Assembly (NCBI GenBank): GCA_011050685.1
Contig: DRFF01000190.1
Location: forward strand, 35,120-99,119
DNA length: 64,000 nucleotides
Origin: Aurantimonas coralicida
GTDB lineage: Bacteria > Pseudomonadota > Alphaproteobacteria > Rhizobiales > Rhizobiaceae
Direction of reading: 5' to 3'
Position numbers and translations under genes: made by a program. Below, in pieces: positions 45,024 to 54,063 of the stretch. The notes under the pieces were generated by a model, which made no database searches, was not told the DNA's origin, and saw nothing but the letters and a program-made list of their open reading frames with translations. The first letter of the stretch is position 1. Each line of letters starts with the position of its first letter.

Positions 45024-46472
45024 CTATACCCCCGCCGGGATGCCCGACCGCTCCACCTTGCGCGGGGCGGTGAGTTCCTTCCAGGTCGACAGCGCGGTGT
45101 TGACCGGCGCGTTGGCGGGACGCTCGACAAAGCGGCCGTCGCCGGTGTCGGCGCGCACATCGCCCTCCTTGTAGGCGAGGCGGCCGCGCGAAAAGCTCAT
45201 GACCGGCAGGCCGGTCACTTCGATGCCCTCGAAGACGTTGTATTCGATTGCCGATTTCTGGGTTTTCGCCGAGATCGTCTTGGTCGCGGCCGGATCCCAG
45301 ACGATGATATCGGCATCGGCGCCGGGCAGGATCGCGCCTTTCTTCGGATAGATGTTGAGAATCTTGGCGATGTTGGTCGAGGTGACGGCGACGAACTCGT
45401 TCATGGTCAGGCGGCCGGTCCGCACGCCCTTGGTCCACAGCACCGGCAGCCGGTCCTCAAGGCCCCCGGTGCCGTTCGGGATCTTGGTGAAATCGCCGAC
45501 GCCCATGCGCTTCTGCTCGCTCGAAAAGGCGCAATGGTCGGTAGCGACGACCTGGAGCGAGCCGGCCGCCAGCCCCGCCCAGAGCGAATCCTGGTGGAGC
45601 TTGTTGCGGAACGGCGGCGACATCACCCGGCGCGCGGCATGGTCCCAGTCCGGGTTGAAATACTCGCTCTCGTCGAGGGTGAGGTGTTGGATCAGGGGCT
45701 CGCCAAAAACCCGCATCCCCTTTTGCCGCGCACGGCGGATCGCCTCGTGGGCCTGCTCGCAGGAGGTGTGGACGACATAGAGCGGCACGCCGGCCTGGTC
45801 GGCGATCATGATCGCCCGGTTGACCGCCTCGCCCTCGACCTCGGGCGGGCGCGAATAGGCGTGGCCCTCCGGCCCGTTATTGCCTTCGGCCATGAGTTTT
45901 TGCTGCAGGAAGGCGACGACATCGCCGTTCTCGGCGTGGACCAGCGGCATCGCGCCGATCTCGGCGCAGCGCGAGAACGAGGCGAACATCTCGTCGTCAT
46001 TCACCATCAGCGCGCCCTTGTAGGCCATGAAGTGCTTGAAGGTGTTGATGCCTTGGCTGACCACCTTGGGCATCTCGTCAAAGACCTGTTCACCCCACCA
46101 GGTGATCGCCATGTGGAAGGAATAGTCGGTGCGCGCCTTGCCGGCCTTCTGATACCAGGCCTGCAGTGCGTCGATGAGCCCCTGCCCCGGTCCCGGCAGG
46201 CAGAAATCCACCGTCATCGTGGTGCCGCCGGCCAGCGCCGCCGCCGTGCCTGAATCGAAGTCATCGGCCGAGAACGTGCCCATGAAGGGCATTTCCATGT
46301 GGGTGTGCGGATCGATGCCGCCCGGCATGACATAGGTGCCGGAGGCGTCGATCACCTCGTCGCCGGAAAGGTTAGGCCCGACATCGACGATGATCTCGCC
46401 GTCGATCAGGACGTCGGCCTTCCATGTGCGGTCGGCGGTGACAACGGTTCCGTTCTTGATGACGATGGTCAT
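45024..46472 (-). CDS. hydA: Dihydropyrimidinase (D-hydantoinase)
   Basis: Dihydropyrimidinase opens the ring of dihydrouracil or dihydrothymine to N-carbamoyl-beta-amino acids. The 482-residue product has the amidohydrolase metal motif PGGIDPHTHMEMPFMGTFSA near residue 50, the carboxylated Lys region FKHFMAYKGALMVNDDEMF near residue 147, LYVVHTSCEQAHEAIRRARQ near 230 and VATDHCAFSSEQKRMGVGDF near 313. It has native GC content. The ATG overlaps the stop of the upstream AT-rich gene (ATGA), and another AT-rich gene follows it. Confidence 0.96.
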   Translation of the reverse strand: MTIVIKNGTVVTADRTWKADVLIDGEIIVDVGPNLSGDEVIDASGTYVMPGGIDPHTHMEMPFMGTFSADDFDSGTAAALAGGTTMTVDFCLPGPGQGLIDALQAWYQKAGKARTDYSFHMAITWWGEQVFDEMPKVVSQGINTFKHFMAYKGALMVNDDEMFASFSRCAEIGAMPLVHAENGDVVAFLQQKLMAEGNNGPEGHAYSRPPEVEGEAVNRAIMIADQAGVPLYVVHTSCEQAHEAIRRARQKGMRVFGEPLIQHLTLDESEYFNPDWDHAARRVMSPPFRNKLHQDSLWAGLAAGSLQVVATDHCAFSSEQKRMGVGDFTKIPNGTGGLEDRLPVLWTKGVRTGRLTMNEFVAVTSTNIAKILNIYPKKGAILPGADADIIVWDPAATKTISAKTQKSAIEYNVFEGIEVTGLPVMSFSRGRLAYKEGDVRADTGDGRFVERPANAPVNTALSTWKELTAPRKVERSGIPAGV

Positions 46473-47305
46473 TTTTTATTCTTCCTGCTTTGCTTTCGAT
46501 GCTCCCGTTCGTAGCGCCAAACCACCAAATCCAGATTTCCGGGTGAAACCGAGTGATCTTCCGCGACTTTCGTGAGCAGTCGCACGGTGTCGGCCGCTTT
46601 AACCTGCCTACCGAGCGCCCGGGATACATATGAAATGAGCATCGTATCCCCTTTGATGAAGTCATCTCGCCCGCACAATAACAGGAAAAACTGAATGAGA
46701 GCCGGCCCGACTCCATGAATTTTCTCAAGCTTGCAGGCCATTTTTTCTATTTCGGACAGAGACATTCGCCCAATCACAGCGAGGTCCGCATTTCCCAATG
46801 CCTGCGAGATATCAAGGCATATGTCGGACTTAAGTCGCCCGCCAATCTGTTGTTTATTAAATACCATCTCATTTTTCATTTCACCAAAAAATCTGGCAAA
46901 ATCATTTAATGTAAAATCTGCAACACTGCCTTTCTTTGCCTTGGCATACGCCTCAAAGCGGTCGGTAACATTTATCCATGCAGTGTTATTTGCTTGTATC
47001 GAAAACACAGCCCCGATTATTGCTCTCACCACAGAAACGGCTGGTCGCCGCTTAGCGTTTGCCGCGCCAGCCAAAAGCTGATCGCTCTGTAGCGCATTGC
47101 TTAATTTATGCTGCTCGACATTGATCCCAGTGATCGCGAGATCGCGCTTGCCGTGTCCATGTTCGATGATTTGTCGTGCAAGAACGATCGCCTTATTCTT
47201 CGCTTCGACATAATCGCTCTCGGGCACCCAGATTTCTTTAGGTAGATATCCCAAGGCCAGAAGCTTCCCACGTTCCGCCTCGCTCAGTTCCTCTTGACTC
47301 TCCAT
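46469..47305 (-). CDS. AT-rich gene for a helix-hairpin-helix glycosylase-like protein
   Basis: This 278-residue protein has a helix-hairpin-helix segment MACKLEKIHGVGPALIQFFL (about residues 189-208) followed by a conserved-looking Asp in DDFIKGDTMLISYVSRALG (Asp220), the arrangement of HhH-GPD DNA glycosylases. No Fe-S cluster cysteines and no obvious catalytic Lys are seen; the N-terminal half is unassigned. The DNA is strongly AT-rich (16 of 60 bases G or C in 46861-46920). Its stop overlaps the hydA start (ATGA). It may be a repair or defence protein; the name is tentative. Confidence 0.55.
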   Translation of the reverse strand: MESQEELSEAERGKLLALGYLPKEIWVPESDYVEAKNKAIVLARQIIEHGHGKRDLAITGINVEQHKLSNALQSDQLLAGAANAKRRPAVSVVRAIIGAVFSIQANNTAWINVTDRFEAYAKAKKGSVADFTLNDFARFFGEMKNEMVFNKQQIGGRLKSDICLDISQALGNADLAVIGRMSLSEIEKMACKLEKIHGVGPALIQFFLLLCGRDDFIKGDTMLISYVSRALGRQVKAADTVRLLTKVAEDHSVSPGNLDLVVWRYEREHRKQSRKNKK

Positions 47306-47342
47306 CTAAGGGTAGCTCCCGGCTTCCAAACCTGCCCCGATC

Positions 47343-48590
47343 CTACGCCACGATCCCGGCTGTCTCCACCACGGCGTGGAACAGCACGTTCGCCCCTGCC
47401 GTCGCCCATTCCTTCGAAATCTCTTCCGCCTCGTTGTGCGACAGGCCATCGACGCAGGGGCACATCACCATCGCCGTCGGGGCGACGCGGTTGATCCAGC
47501 AGGCGTCATGGCCGGCGCCGGACACGATGTTCCTGTGCGAATAGCCGAGGCGTTCAGCGGCATCGCGCACGGCCTTGACGCAATCCGCGTCGAAGGTCAC
47601 GGGGTCGAAATGCCCGACCTCGTCGACCGCGGTGCCGATATCGAGTGCCTCGGCGATGGTGTCGATGCCGTCCTCGATGCGCTCGCGCATCGTGTCGAGC
47701 GTTTCCTTGGAGGGCGAGCGGATATCGATGGTGAAGACGGCGCGGCCGGGAATGATGTTGCGCGAGTTCGGATAGATTTCGGCATGGCCGATCGCGCCGA
47801 CCGCGTTCGGCTGGTAGTCCATCGCCACCTCGTGGACCAACTCGGTGATCCGCGCCATGCCGAGCCCGGCGTTGCGGCGCTTGGGCATCGGCGTCGAGCC
47901 GGTGTGGCTCTCGCGGCCGGTCAGCGTCACCTGCAGCCAGTAGAGTCCCTGCCCGTGGGTGACGACGCCGATGTCGATCCCCTCGTCTTCGAGGATCGGC
48001 CCCTGCTCGATATGCAGCTCGAAGAACGCCTTCATCTTGCGCGCGCCGACCGGCTCGTCGCCTTCCCAGCCGATCCGCTTCAACTCGTCGCCGAAGCGCT
48101 TGCCGGCGGAATCCTCGCGGTCCTTCGCCCAGGCCTCGTCGTGAACGCCGGCGAAGACGCCCGACGCCAGCATCGCCGGGGCGAAGCGGGTGCCCTCCTC
48201 GTTGGTCCAGTTGGTGACGACGATCGGGTGCCTGGTCTTGATGTTGAGATCGTTCAGCGTGCGGACCAGTTCCAGCGCGCCGAGGACGCCGAGGACGCCA
48301 TCATATTTGCCGCCGGTCGGCTGGGTATCGAGATGGCTGCCGACATAGACCGGCAGCGCATCCGGGTCGGTGCCCTCGCGTCGCGCGAACATTGTGCCCA
48401 TGGAATCGACGCCCATCGTCAGTCCGGCCGCCTCGCACCAGGACTGGAACAGTTGCCGGCCCTCGCCGTCGGCGTCGGTCAACGTCTGGCGGTTGTTGCC
48501 GCCAGCGATGCCGGGGCCGATCCTGGCCATCTCCATGATCGAATCCCAGAGCCGATCGCCGTTGATCTGGAGGTTGGAAGCAAGGCTCAT
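47343..48590 (-). CDS. Beta-ureidopropionase / N-carbamoyl-amino acid hydrolase (M20 family)
   Basis: The enzyme removes CO2 and ammonia from N-carbamoyl-beta-alanine, the third step of reductive pyrimidine breakdown. The 415-residue product has the M20/amidohydrolase metal motifs PVYVGSHLDTQPTGGKYDGV near residue 83, TNWTNEEGTRFAPAML near 123 and FELHIEQGPILEDEGI near 185, and the GAGHDACWINRVAPTAMV region near 375. The ATG at 48590 has GAGGG 7 bp upstream and is preferred over one four codons earlier. It lies 41 bp downstream of the aminotransferase gene. Confidence 0.93.
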   Translation of the reverse strand: MSLASNLQINGDRLWDSIMEMARIGPGIAGGNNRQTLTDADGEGRQLFQSWCEAAGLTMGVDSMGTMFARREGTDPDALPVYVGSHLDTQPTGGKYDGVLGVLGALELVRTLNDLNIKTRHPIVVTNWTNEEGTRFAPAMLASGVFAGVHDEAWAKDREDSAGKRFGDELKRIGWEGDEPVGARKMKAFFELHIEQGPILEDEGIDIGVVTHGQGLYWLQVTLTGRESHTGSTPMPKRRNAGLGMARITELVHEVAMDYQPNAVGAIGHAEIYPNSRNIIPGRAVFTIDIRSPSKETLDTMRERIEDGIDTIAEALDIGTAVDEVGHFDPVTFDADCVKAVRDAAERLGYSHRNIVSGAGHDACWINRVAPTAMVMCPCVDGLSHNEAEEISKEWATAGANVLFHAVVETAGIVA

Positions 48591-48631
48591 GGAATCCCTC
48601 ATATCTGGTCGTCAGCGATGGGCGGCGGTCG

Positions 48632-49960
48632 TCAGTCGAGGCTCTTTAGGATCGTGCGCAGCGTCTCGACGATCTCACCGATCTGATCCTCGGAAATCAT
48701 CAGCGGCGGCGACAGCGCGATGATATCGCCGGTGGTGCGGATCAAAAGGCCCGCCTCATAGGCCTTGAGGAAGGCCGCGAAGGCCCGCTTGGTCGGCTCG
48801 CCGGCGATCGGATCGAGCTCGATCGCCGCGATCAGCCCGATGGTGCGGATGTCGATGACATGCCGCTCGCCCTTCAGCGAATGGATCGCATCGGCCCAGA
48901 CCGGCTCCAGCGCCTTCGCCCGCTCGAACAGCCCGTCTTCCTTGTAGGTCTCGATCGTGGCCAGACCCGCCGCGGCGGCGATCGGATTGCCCGAATAGGT
49001 GTAGCCGTGAGCGAACTCGATCAGATGCTCGGCGCCGCTCATGAAGGCGTCGTGGATCGCGTCCTTCACATAAACCGCGCCCATCGGGATGACGCCATTG
49101 GTCAGGCCCTTGGCGGTCACCATGATGTCCGGCGTCACGCCGAAATAATCGGCGGCAAAGGCCGCGCCCATGCGGCCATAGCCGGTGATGACCTCGTCGA
49201 AGATCAAAAGGATGCCGTGCTGGTCGCAAATCTCGCGCAAGCGCTTGAGATAGCCTTTCGGCGGCGGCAACACGCCAGTCGAGCCGGCCACCGGCTCGAC
49301 GATGACGGCGGCGATGGTCGAGGGATCGTGCAGCGCCGCGATCCGGACCAGATCCTCGGCGAGTTCGGCGCCATGCTCGGCTTCACCGCGGGAATAGCCG
49401 TTGCGCTCCGGGTCGTGGGTATGGCGCATATGGTCGACGCCGGTGAGCAGCGTGCCGAACATCTTGCGGTTGCCGACGATGCCGCCGACGGAGATGCCGC
49501 CGAAATTGACACCGTGATAGCCGCGCTCACGCCCGATCAGGCGAAACCGTGCGCCGTCGCCCTTGGCGCGGTGATAGGCGAGCGCGATCTTCAACGCCGT
49601 CTCGACCGACTCGGAGCCCGAATTGGTGAAGAACACATGGTCGAGACCGGTGGGCGCGATAGCGGAGAGCCTCGAGGCCAATTCGAAGGCCTTGGGATGG
49701 CCCATCTGAAAGGCCGGCGCATAGTCGAGTTCGGCGGCCTGGCGCTGGATCGCCTCGGTGATCTTCGGTCGGCAGTGGCCGGCATTGACGCACCACAGCC
49801 CCGCCGTGCCATCCAGCACCTGGCGGCCGTCGGACGTCGTGTAATGCATGTCCTTGGCGGCGACGAACATGCGCGGCGTCTGCTTGAACTGCCGGTTCGC
49901 CGTAAACGGCATCCAGAAGGCCTCGAGATTGTTGGGGACGATCGTCGCGTGTTCGTTCAT
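48632..49960 (-). CDS. Class III omega-amino acid:pyruvate aminotransferase
   Basis: This 442-residue PLP enzyme probably converts beta-alanine and pyruvate to malonate semialdehyde and alanine, the end of the pyrimidine route. It has the class III signatures FTNSGSESVETALKIALAYH near residue 107, LLIFDEVITGYGRMGAAFAA near 239 and the Lys-containing DIMVTAKGLTNGVIPMGAVY near 265. The ATG at 49960 has GGAGGGG 9 bp upstream; the upstream frame has no such support. It is the first gene of the operon, 52 bp downstream of the RutR-type operator. Confidence 0.94.
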   Translation of the reverse strand: MNEHATIVPNNLEAFWMPFTANRQFKQTPRMFVAAKDMHYTTSDGRQVLDGTAGLWCVNAGHCRPKITEAIQRQAAELDYAPAFQMGHPKAFELASRLSAIAPTGLDHVFFTNSGSESVETALKIALAYHRAKGDGARFRLIGRERGYHGVNFGGISVGGIVGNRKMFGTLLTGVDHMRHTHDPERNGYSRGEAEHGAELAEDLVRIAALHDPSTIAAVIVEPVAGSTGVLPPPKGYLKRLREICDQHGILLIFDEVITGYGRMGAAFAADYFGVTPDIMVTAKGLTNGVIPMGAVYVKDAIHDAFMSGAEHLIEFAHGYTYSGNPIAAAAGLATIETYKEDGLFERAKALEPVWADAIHSLKGERHVIDIRTIGLIAAIELDPIAGEPTKRAFAAFLKAYEAGLLIRTTGDIIALSPPLMISEDQIGEIVETLRTILKSLD

Positions 49961-50012
49961 CGGCTTGCCCCTCCGGAAGCGACGATCCATGTATGGAAAG
50001 GCGCCAGAAATC

Positions 50013-50028
50013 TTGACTAAATGGTCAA
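50013..50028. promoter_or_regulatory. RutR-type operator between the catabolic operon and rutR
   Basis: TTGACTAAATGGTCAA matches the established RutR palindrome TTGACCAnnTGGTCAA in 13 of 14 defined positions. It lies in the 151 bp divergent gap, 52 bp before the aminotransferase start and about 84 bp before rutR. It is the likely control point for both directions. Confidence 0.85.
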
Positions 50029-50111
50029 AATGAAGGCTAGAAGGTCGCCCGGAACGGGTCAAGCGACTTCGCCGCGAAACCGCTAAGCGGCACGGGACGG
50101 CGATCAGAAAG

Positions 50112-50798
50112 ATGGGAGGACAACAGGTCTTGGACGCGACGGTCCCTCCACCGGATTCCGGCGCTGGCGTCCGAGATGACGATCGGCAGCCCACCCGCAT
50201 TCAGGCGATCAACCGCGAGATCATTCTGGAAGCGGCCCTGGAGGTCTTCTCGGTGCACGGATTCCGCGGCTCGACGGTCGACCAGATCGCCTCCCGCGCC
50301 GCGATGTCCAAGCCCAACCTGCTTTATTATTTTCGCCGCAAGCAGGATATCTACCGCGCCGTACTCGAACGGACGCTCCGCGACTGGCTGGTGCCGCTGG
50401 CCGCGATCGATCCCGCCGGCGATCCGGTCGAGGAACTGCGTCGTTACATCACCGAAAAGCTGCGGATGGTGGCCGAGCGGCCAGCTGCTTCACGCCTCTT
50501 CGCCAACGAGATCCTGGCCGGCGCGCCGATAATGGGTGGCTTCCTGGAGACCACGCTGAAAGAACTGGTCGACGAGAAGGTGGGCATCATTCGCGAATGG
50601 GTGGGCCGCGGGCAACTGGCGCCCGTCGACCCGCACCATCTTATCTTCATGATCTGGGCGACAACGCAGCACTACGCTGACTTCGATGTTCAGATCCGGG
50701 CCGTGATGGGCGACCAGGTCGACCGACCCGGATTCCGCGAGCAGGCCGCGCAGGCGGTTTTGAGCCTGGTGCTCAACGGCCTGAAGCCGAGGCCGTGA
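50112..50798 (+). CDS. rutR: TetR-family pyrimidine regulator RutR
   Basis: RutR senses uracil or thymine and controls pyrimidine genes. The 228-residue product has a TetR helix-turn-helix domain (about residues 34-80) with EVFSVHGFRGSTVDQIASRA and MSKPNLLYYFRRKQDIYRAV, and a C-terminal domain with RLFANEILAGAPIMGGFLET and LAPVDPHHLIFMIWATTQHY, which closely matches RutR of Escherichia coli. An in-frame TTG at 50130 with GGAGGA 9 bp upstream may be the true start; ATG 50112 has no clear ribosome site. It diverges from the catabolic operon across the RutR operator. Confidence 0.92.
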   Translation: MGGQQVLDATVPPPDSGAGVRDDDRQPTRIQAINREIILEAALEVFSVHGFRGSTVDQIASRAAMSKPNLLYYFRRKQDIYRAVLERTLRDWLVPLAAIDPAGDPVEELRRYITEKLRMVAERPAASRLFANEILAGAPIMGGFLETTLKELVDEKVGIIREWVGRGQLAPVDPHHLIFMIWATTQHYADFDVQIRAVMGDQVDRPGFREQAAQAVLSLVLNGLKPRP

Positions 50799-50875
50799 GG
50801 CCGGTTGCCTAACAAGCGTCTTCGGCCCATGATCGCTGGCGCCGGTGGGCATCGGCACCCAGGGAGACCCGACTC

Positions 50876-51184
50876 GTGGCCAAGCTGATCGCGCTTTACA
50901 AGCATCCGAAAGACCCGGCGGCATTCGATGCCCATTACGCGTCAACCCACGCGCCGCTCGCTAAAACGATTCCGGGGCTGAGGCACTACGATGTCAGCGA
51001 CGGCAAGGTCGCCGCCCCCGGCGGCGATAGCGGCTACCATCTCGTGGCGACGCTGACCTTCGATTCGATGGCCGATATCGAAGCGGGGCTCGCTTCCTCC
51101 CAGGGACAGGCGACGGCGGCCGATCTCGGCAATTTCGCCGACGGCGGCGTCGAATTGCTCATGTTCGACACCAAGGACCTTTGA
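50876..51184 (+). CDS. EthD-family protein
   Basis: This 102-residue protein has the EthD/ferredoxin-like alpha-beta pattern: KLIALYKHPKDPAAFDAHYA, the conserved HAPLAKTIPGLRHYDV, and a C-terminal LASSQGQATAADLGNFAD. EthD proteins are dimeric alpha-beta barrels of unclear enzymatic role, often with degradative pathways. The GTG start at 50876 is preceded by AGGGAGA. It is 77 bp downstream of rutR on the same strand, so it may share its transcript. Confidence 0.88.
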   Translation: MAKLIALYKHPKDPAAFDAHYASTHAPLAKTIPGLRHYDVSDGKVAAPGGDSGYHLVATLTFDSMADIEAGLASSQGQATAADLGNFADGGVELLMFDTKDL

Positions 51185-51227
51185 CGATTCAAAGACCGAC
51201 GTATTCTGCCGCGGTGCGGCGGCGGCT

Positions 51228-53669
51228 TCAGGCCGCAGCCATGGACTTGTCGGCGGCGAGCGAAGGAAAATCACTTCTCCATTGATTGGCGACCTCCATC
51301 AGCATCTTGGCCAAGTCCGAAGACGGCCTTGGCTTGGAGAAGAGGTAGCCCTGCATTTCCCGGCAGCCTTCGCTGTATAGGATCTGCATCTGCTCCGGCG
51401 TTTCGATGCCCTCGGCGATGACACTCATGTTGAGCGCTCGCGACAGGCCGATGATCGAGCGTACGATGGCGATGTTTTCGGCGCGGCCCATATCACGGAC
51501 GAAGGATTGATCGATTTTGATCTTGTCGAAGGGAAAACGGCTCAGATAACCCAGCGAGGAATAGCCGGTCCCGAAGTCATCCATCGAAATCGTCAGACCC
51601 AGCCTGCGGAACTCCTTGAGGATCGACAACACCCGGTCGCCTTCGTCCAGAAACAGCGATTCGGTCACCTCGATCTGCAGCCGTCGCGGTGCAAGGCCCG
51701 ATGCTGCCAACGCGCCGCGAACGTCCTCGACGAGCGTGGGGCTCTTGAACTGCACCGCCGACAGATTGACCGAGATGGTAAGATCCTCGGGCCATTTGGA
51801 GGCTTCATGGCAAGCGGCATCGAGCGCCCATTTGCCGAGCCGCTCGATCAGGCCGGTCTCCTCCGCGAGCGGGATGAAGACGGCGGGTGAAATCATCCCG
51901 CGTTCGGGGTGCTGCCAACGCAGCAGGGCCTCGAAACCGCTGACGCGCCGCCGTTCGGTGTCGATGAACGGTTGGTAAAACAGTTCGAACTGGCCTTCGT
52001 CCAGAGCCTTCTGAAGATCGAGTTCCATCTCGCGACGGCGCTGCAGCTTCTCGCGCATGGCGGGTTTGAATCGGCGGCAAACGCTCCCCGCCTCCTGCTT
52101 TGCCTGGTAAAGGGCTAGGTCGCAATTCTGCAGGACGATGTCCGCGCCGAGGCTCGCCATTTGCTGACCGGCCGCAATATGGACAGTGCCGACGCTGCCT
52201 CTCGCCTCGATCCGGCGACTTTCCACGTCGAACGGCGAGTCGAAACTCGCGACCAGAGCCCCAGCGAACGCATCCGCGTCGCCTGTTCCCCGCACCCCCG
52301 GCAATACGACCGCGAACTCGTTGCCGCCGAGCCGGGAGACGGTAGCCTTTGGCCCTGCGATTCGCACGAGCCTGTCGCCGCATTCCTTTAAAATCGCATC
52401 GCCAACCGGATGGCCGTGGGTATCGTTGATCGACTTGAAGCCTCGGATGTCCACCACTGCGACCAAGAGCCCATGCCGGCCTTTCGCCAACAGCCCGTCT
52501 AGCACGTCGGCAAAGTTCTTGCGGTTGGGCAGATCGGTCAACCCGTCGTGCCCGGCGACATGTTCCAGGCGCCGGGAGATTCGCTGTTTTTCGGTGATAT
52601 CCTCGAAGGTGATCAAAAGCCCCTTGGCAATCATGCCGCGGCGCTTCACCTCCATGACGGCTCCGCCAACCTCGAGAAGGTCCGTTGCCATCTCGTTTTC
52701 GCGCAACGGCAGTGTCAAACTCGGGTCGGTGAGAAAGGCCCGAGCGGGCGTTCCCGGTGCCACCTCGCCAAAATAACGAGAGAACACCTCGTTGGAGAGG
52801 ACCAACCGCTTTTGCCCATCGAGCATGCAAAGTGCCTGGGTCATATTGTTCAACGCCGCACCCAACTGGCTTTCCTGCCGATTGAGACGCACGGCCATCA
52901 TGTCGGCCTCGCTCAGCATCGTGGCCTCGATCTTGCGACAGCGCGCACCCATCTCCTCGAGCGCGAAGAGCACGTCGCGCACCTCCCGGGGACCTTTCGG
53001 AACACCAGGCTTGGCCGACGCACCGCTCGCGAGTTCCCGAGCGCGCAGCGCCATCTCGCGCAAGGCCCTCCCGATGGAGCGGGAGAGGAACATCGCAAAG
53101 CCGAACAAGGCGCCGAAAACCGCAACCAGAGCGACGCCGTTGCGCATTCTAGCGCTTTCGATTGCGTCGGAGGTTTGCCCTCGCAATTCCGCCAAGTCGG
53201 CTCGCGCGACCGTCACAGCGCCCTCCAATCCCAGCCACAAGGCAGCGAATTCCCGCCGCACGGCGCCGCGCGAGAGGTTTCCTTCGGAGGCCTCGATCCG
53301 GCTGAGCGGATAACGCAAGGCGCCTACGGCCCTGCGCAAATCCGGGGACACGTCGGCGGATAGAACCTGGCGAATCTCCGACATGATCGATGAAGCGGCA
53401 AGCATGATTTCGCCAGCGCTTTTGCCCTGAAGTCTGGCCTCGTCATTTTCGCTACTGTCGTCGGCCGCAGGCGAAAACCGCGATTGGATCACCGCGGTTT
53501 TTTCCTTGGCTATCTCCAGCCGGCTCAGCGGGGCAGAGCCCCCGTCATAGAGTTTGCGGGCAAGCTCCAACGAAACCAATTGCGAATCGTAGGAAAAAGC
53601 CGCGAACACAAGAGTCAGGGATGCGAAGATAAAGCTGCCGACTAGGAGTCGTAGATTGATCGACATCAC
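51228..53669 (-). CDS. Membrane GGDEF/EAL protein with degenerate cyclase motif
   Basis: This 813-residue protein probably degrades cyclic di-GMP. It has transmembrane helices at about residues 5-25 and 178-198 enclosing a periplasmic region, a HAMP-like segment, a PAS-like domain (about 272-360), a GGDEF domain with GGNEF in place of GGDEF (448-452), and an EAL domain with FEALLRWQHPERG at about 579-591, VNLSAVQF, MDDFGTGYSSLGYLSRFPFD and AEGIETPEQ. The EAL residues look complete, the cyclase motif does not. It is monocistronic and faces EthD. Confidence 0.94.
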   Translation of the reverse strand: MMSINLRLLVGSFIFASLTLVFAAFSYDSQLVSLELARKLYDGGSAPLSRLEIAKEKTAVIQSRFSPAADDSSENDEARLQGKSAGEIMLAASSIMSEIRQVLSADVSPDLRRAVGALRYPLSRIEASEGNLSRGAVRREFAALWLGLEGAVTVARADLAELRGQTSDAIESARMRNGVALVAVFGALFGFAMFLSRSIGRALREMALRARELASGASAKPGVPKGPREVRDVLFALEEMGARCRKIEATMLSEADMMAVRLNRQESQLGAALNNMTQALCMLDGQKRLVLSNEVFSRYFGEVAPGTPARAFLTDPSLTLPLRENEMATDLLEVGGAVMEVKRRGMIAKGLLITFEDITEKQRISRRLEHVAGHDGLTDLPNRKNFADVLDGLLAKGRHGLLVAVVDIRGFKSINDTHGHPVGDAILKECGDRLVRIAGPKATVSRLGGNEFAVVLPGVRGTGDADAFAGALVASFDSPFDVESRRIEARGSVGTVHIAAGQQMASLGADIVLQNCDLALYQAKQEAGSVCRRFKPAMREKLQRRREMELDLQKALDEGQFELFYQPFIDTERRRVSGFEALLRWQHPERGMISPAVFIPLAEETGLIERLGKWALDAACHEASKWPEDLTISVNLSAVQFKSPTLVEDVRGALAASGLAPRRLQIEVTESLFLDEGDRVLSILKEFRRLGLTISMDDFGTGYSSLGYLSRFPFDKIKIDQSFVRDMGRAENIAIVRSIIGLSRALNMSVIAEGIETPEQMQILYSEGCREMQGYLFSKPRPSSDLAKMLMEVANQWRSDFPSLAADKSMAAA

Positions 53670-54063
53670 CGCGATAATTCCGCCCGCTCCAACAAACCCG
53701 AACGGTCTTCCGAGAGGAAGCTTCCGAACAGCGGCGACTATGGAGCGCTCAAGTTACCGGGGGGTTACGCCACAGTCGGCGTAGTCAGCATATCCCGCTG
53801 TTTTTTCATTATCTTCACCTGCGGGTAGCGTTGGCGCCAGCATTTGCCGCGACATATTGCAATTTTCGAATTTTTCTGGCCGACTTGTATCTCGATGAAA
53901 GCCGATCGATGCTATCCGATGTCATAAACCTATTTATTCCAGCCAGTTAGCGCGCAATGCAAACGGAAGACCGGTTCCGTTTTTGCTCATTTCCCGCGAG
54001 GCGGGCAGCGGTCGATCCTGCGGCCTGGTGCCGCAAGTCTCGTCGCGGTCGGGGGAGCCCGGC
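53670..54063. other. Intergenic region between the GGDEF/EAL gene and preA
   Basis: These 394 bp contain no supported gene. The part next to 53670 must hold the promoter of the GGDEF/EAL gene, and the region 53860-53945 is AT-rich. A TGCGGC/GCCGCA stem is visible near 54017-54033, without a T tract. Confidence 0.4.

Noticed and set aside
54017..54033. TGCGGC/GCCGCA stem after preA as terminator
   Set aside because: The stem is short and lacks a T tract on the minus strand.
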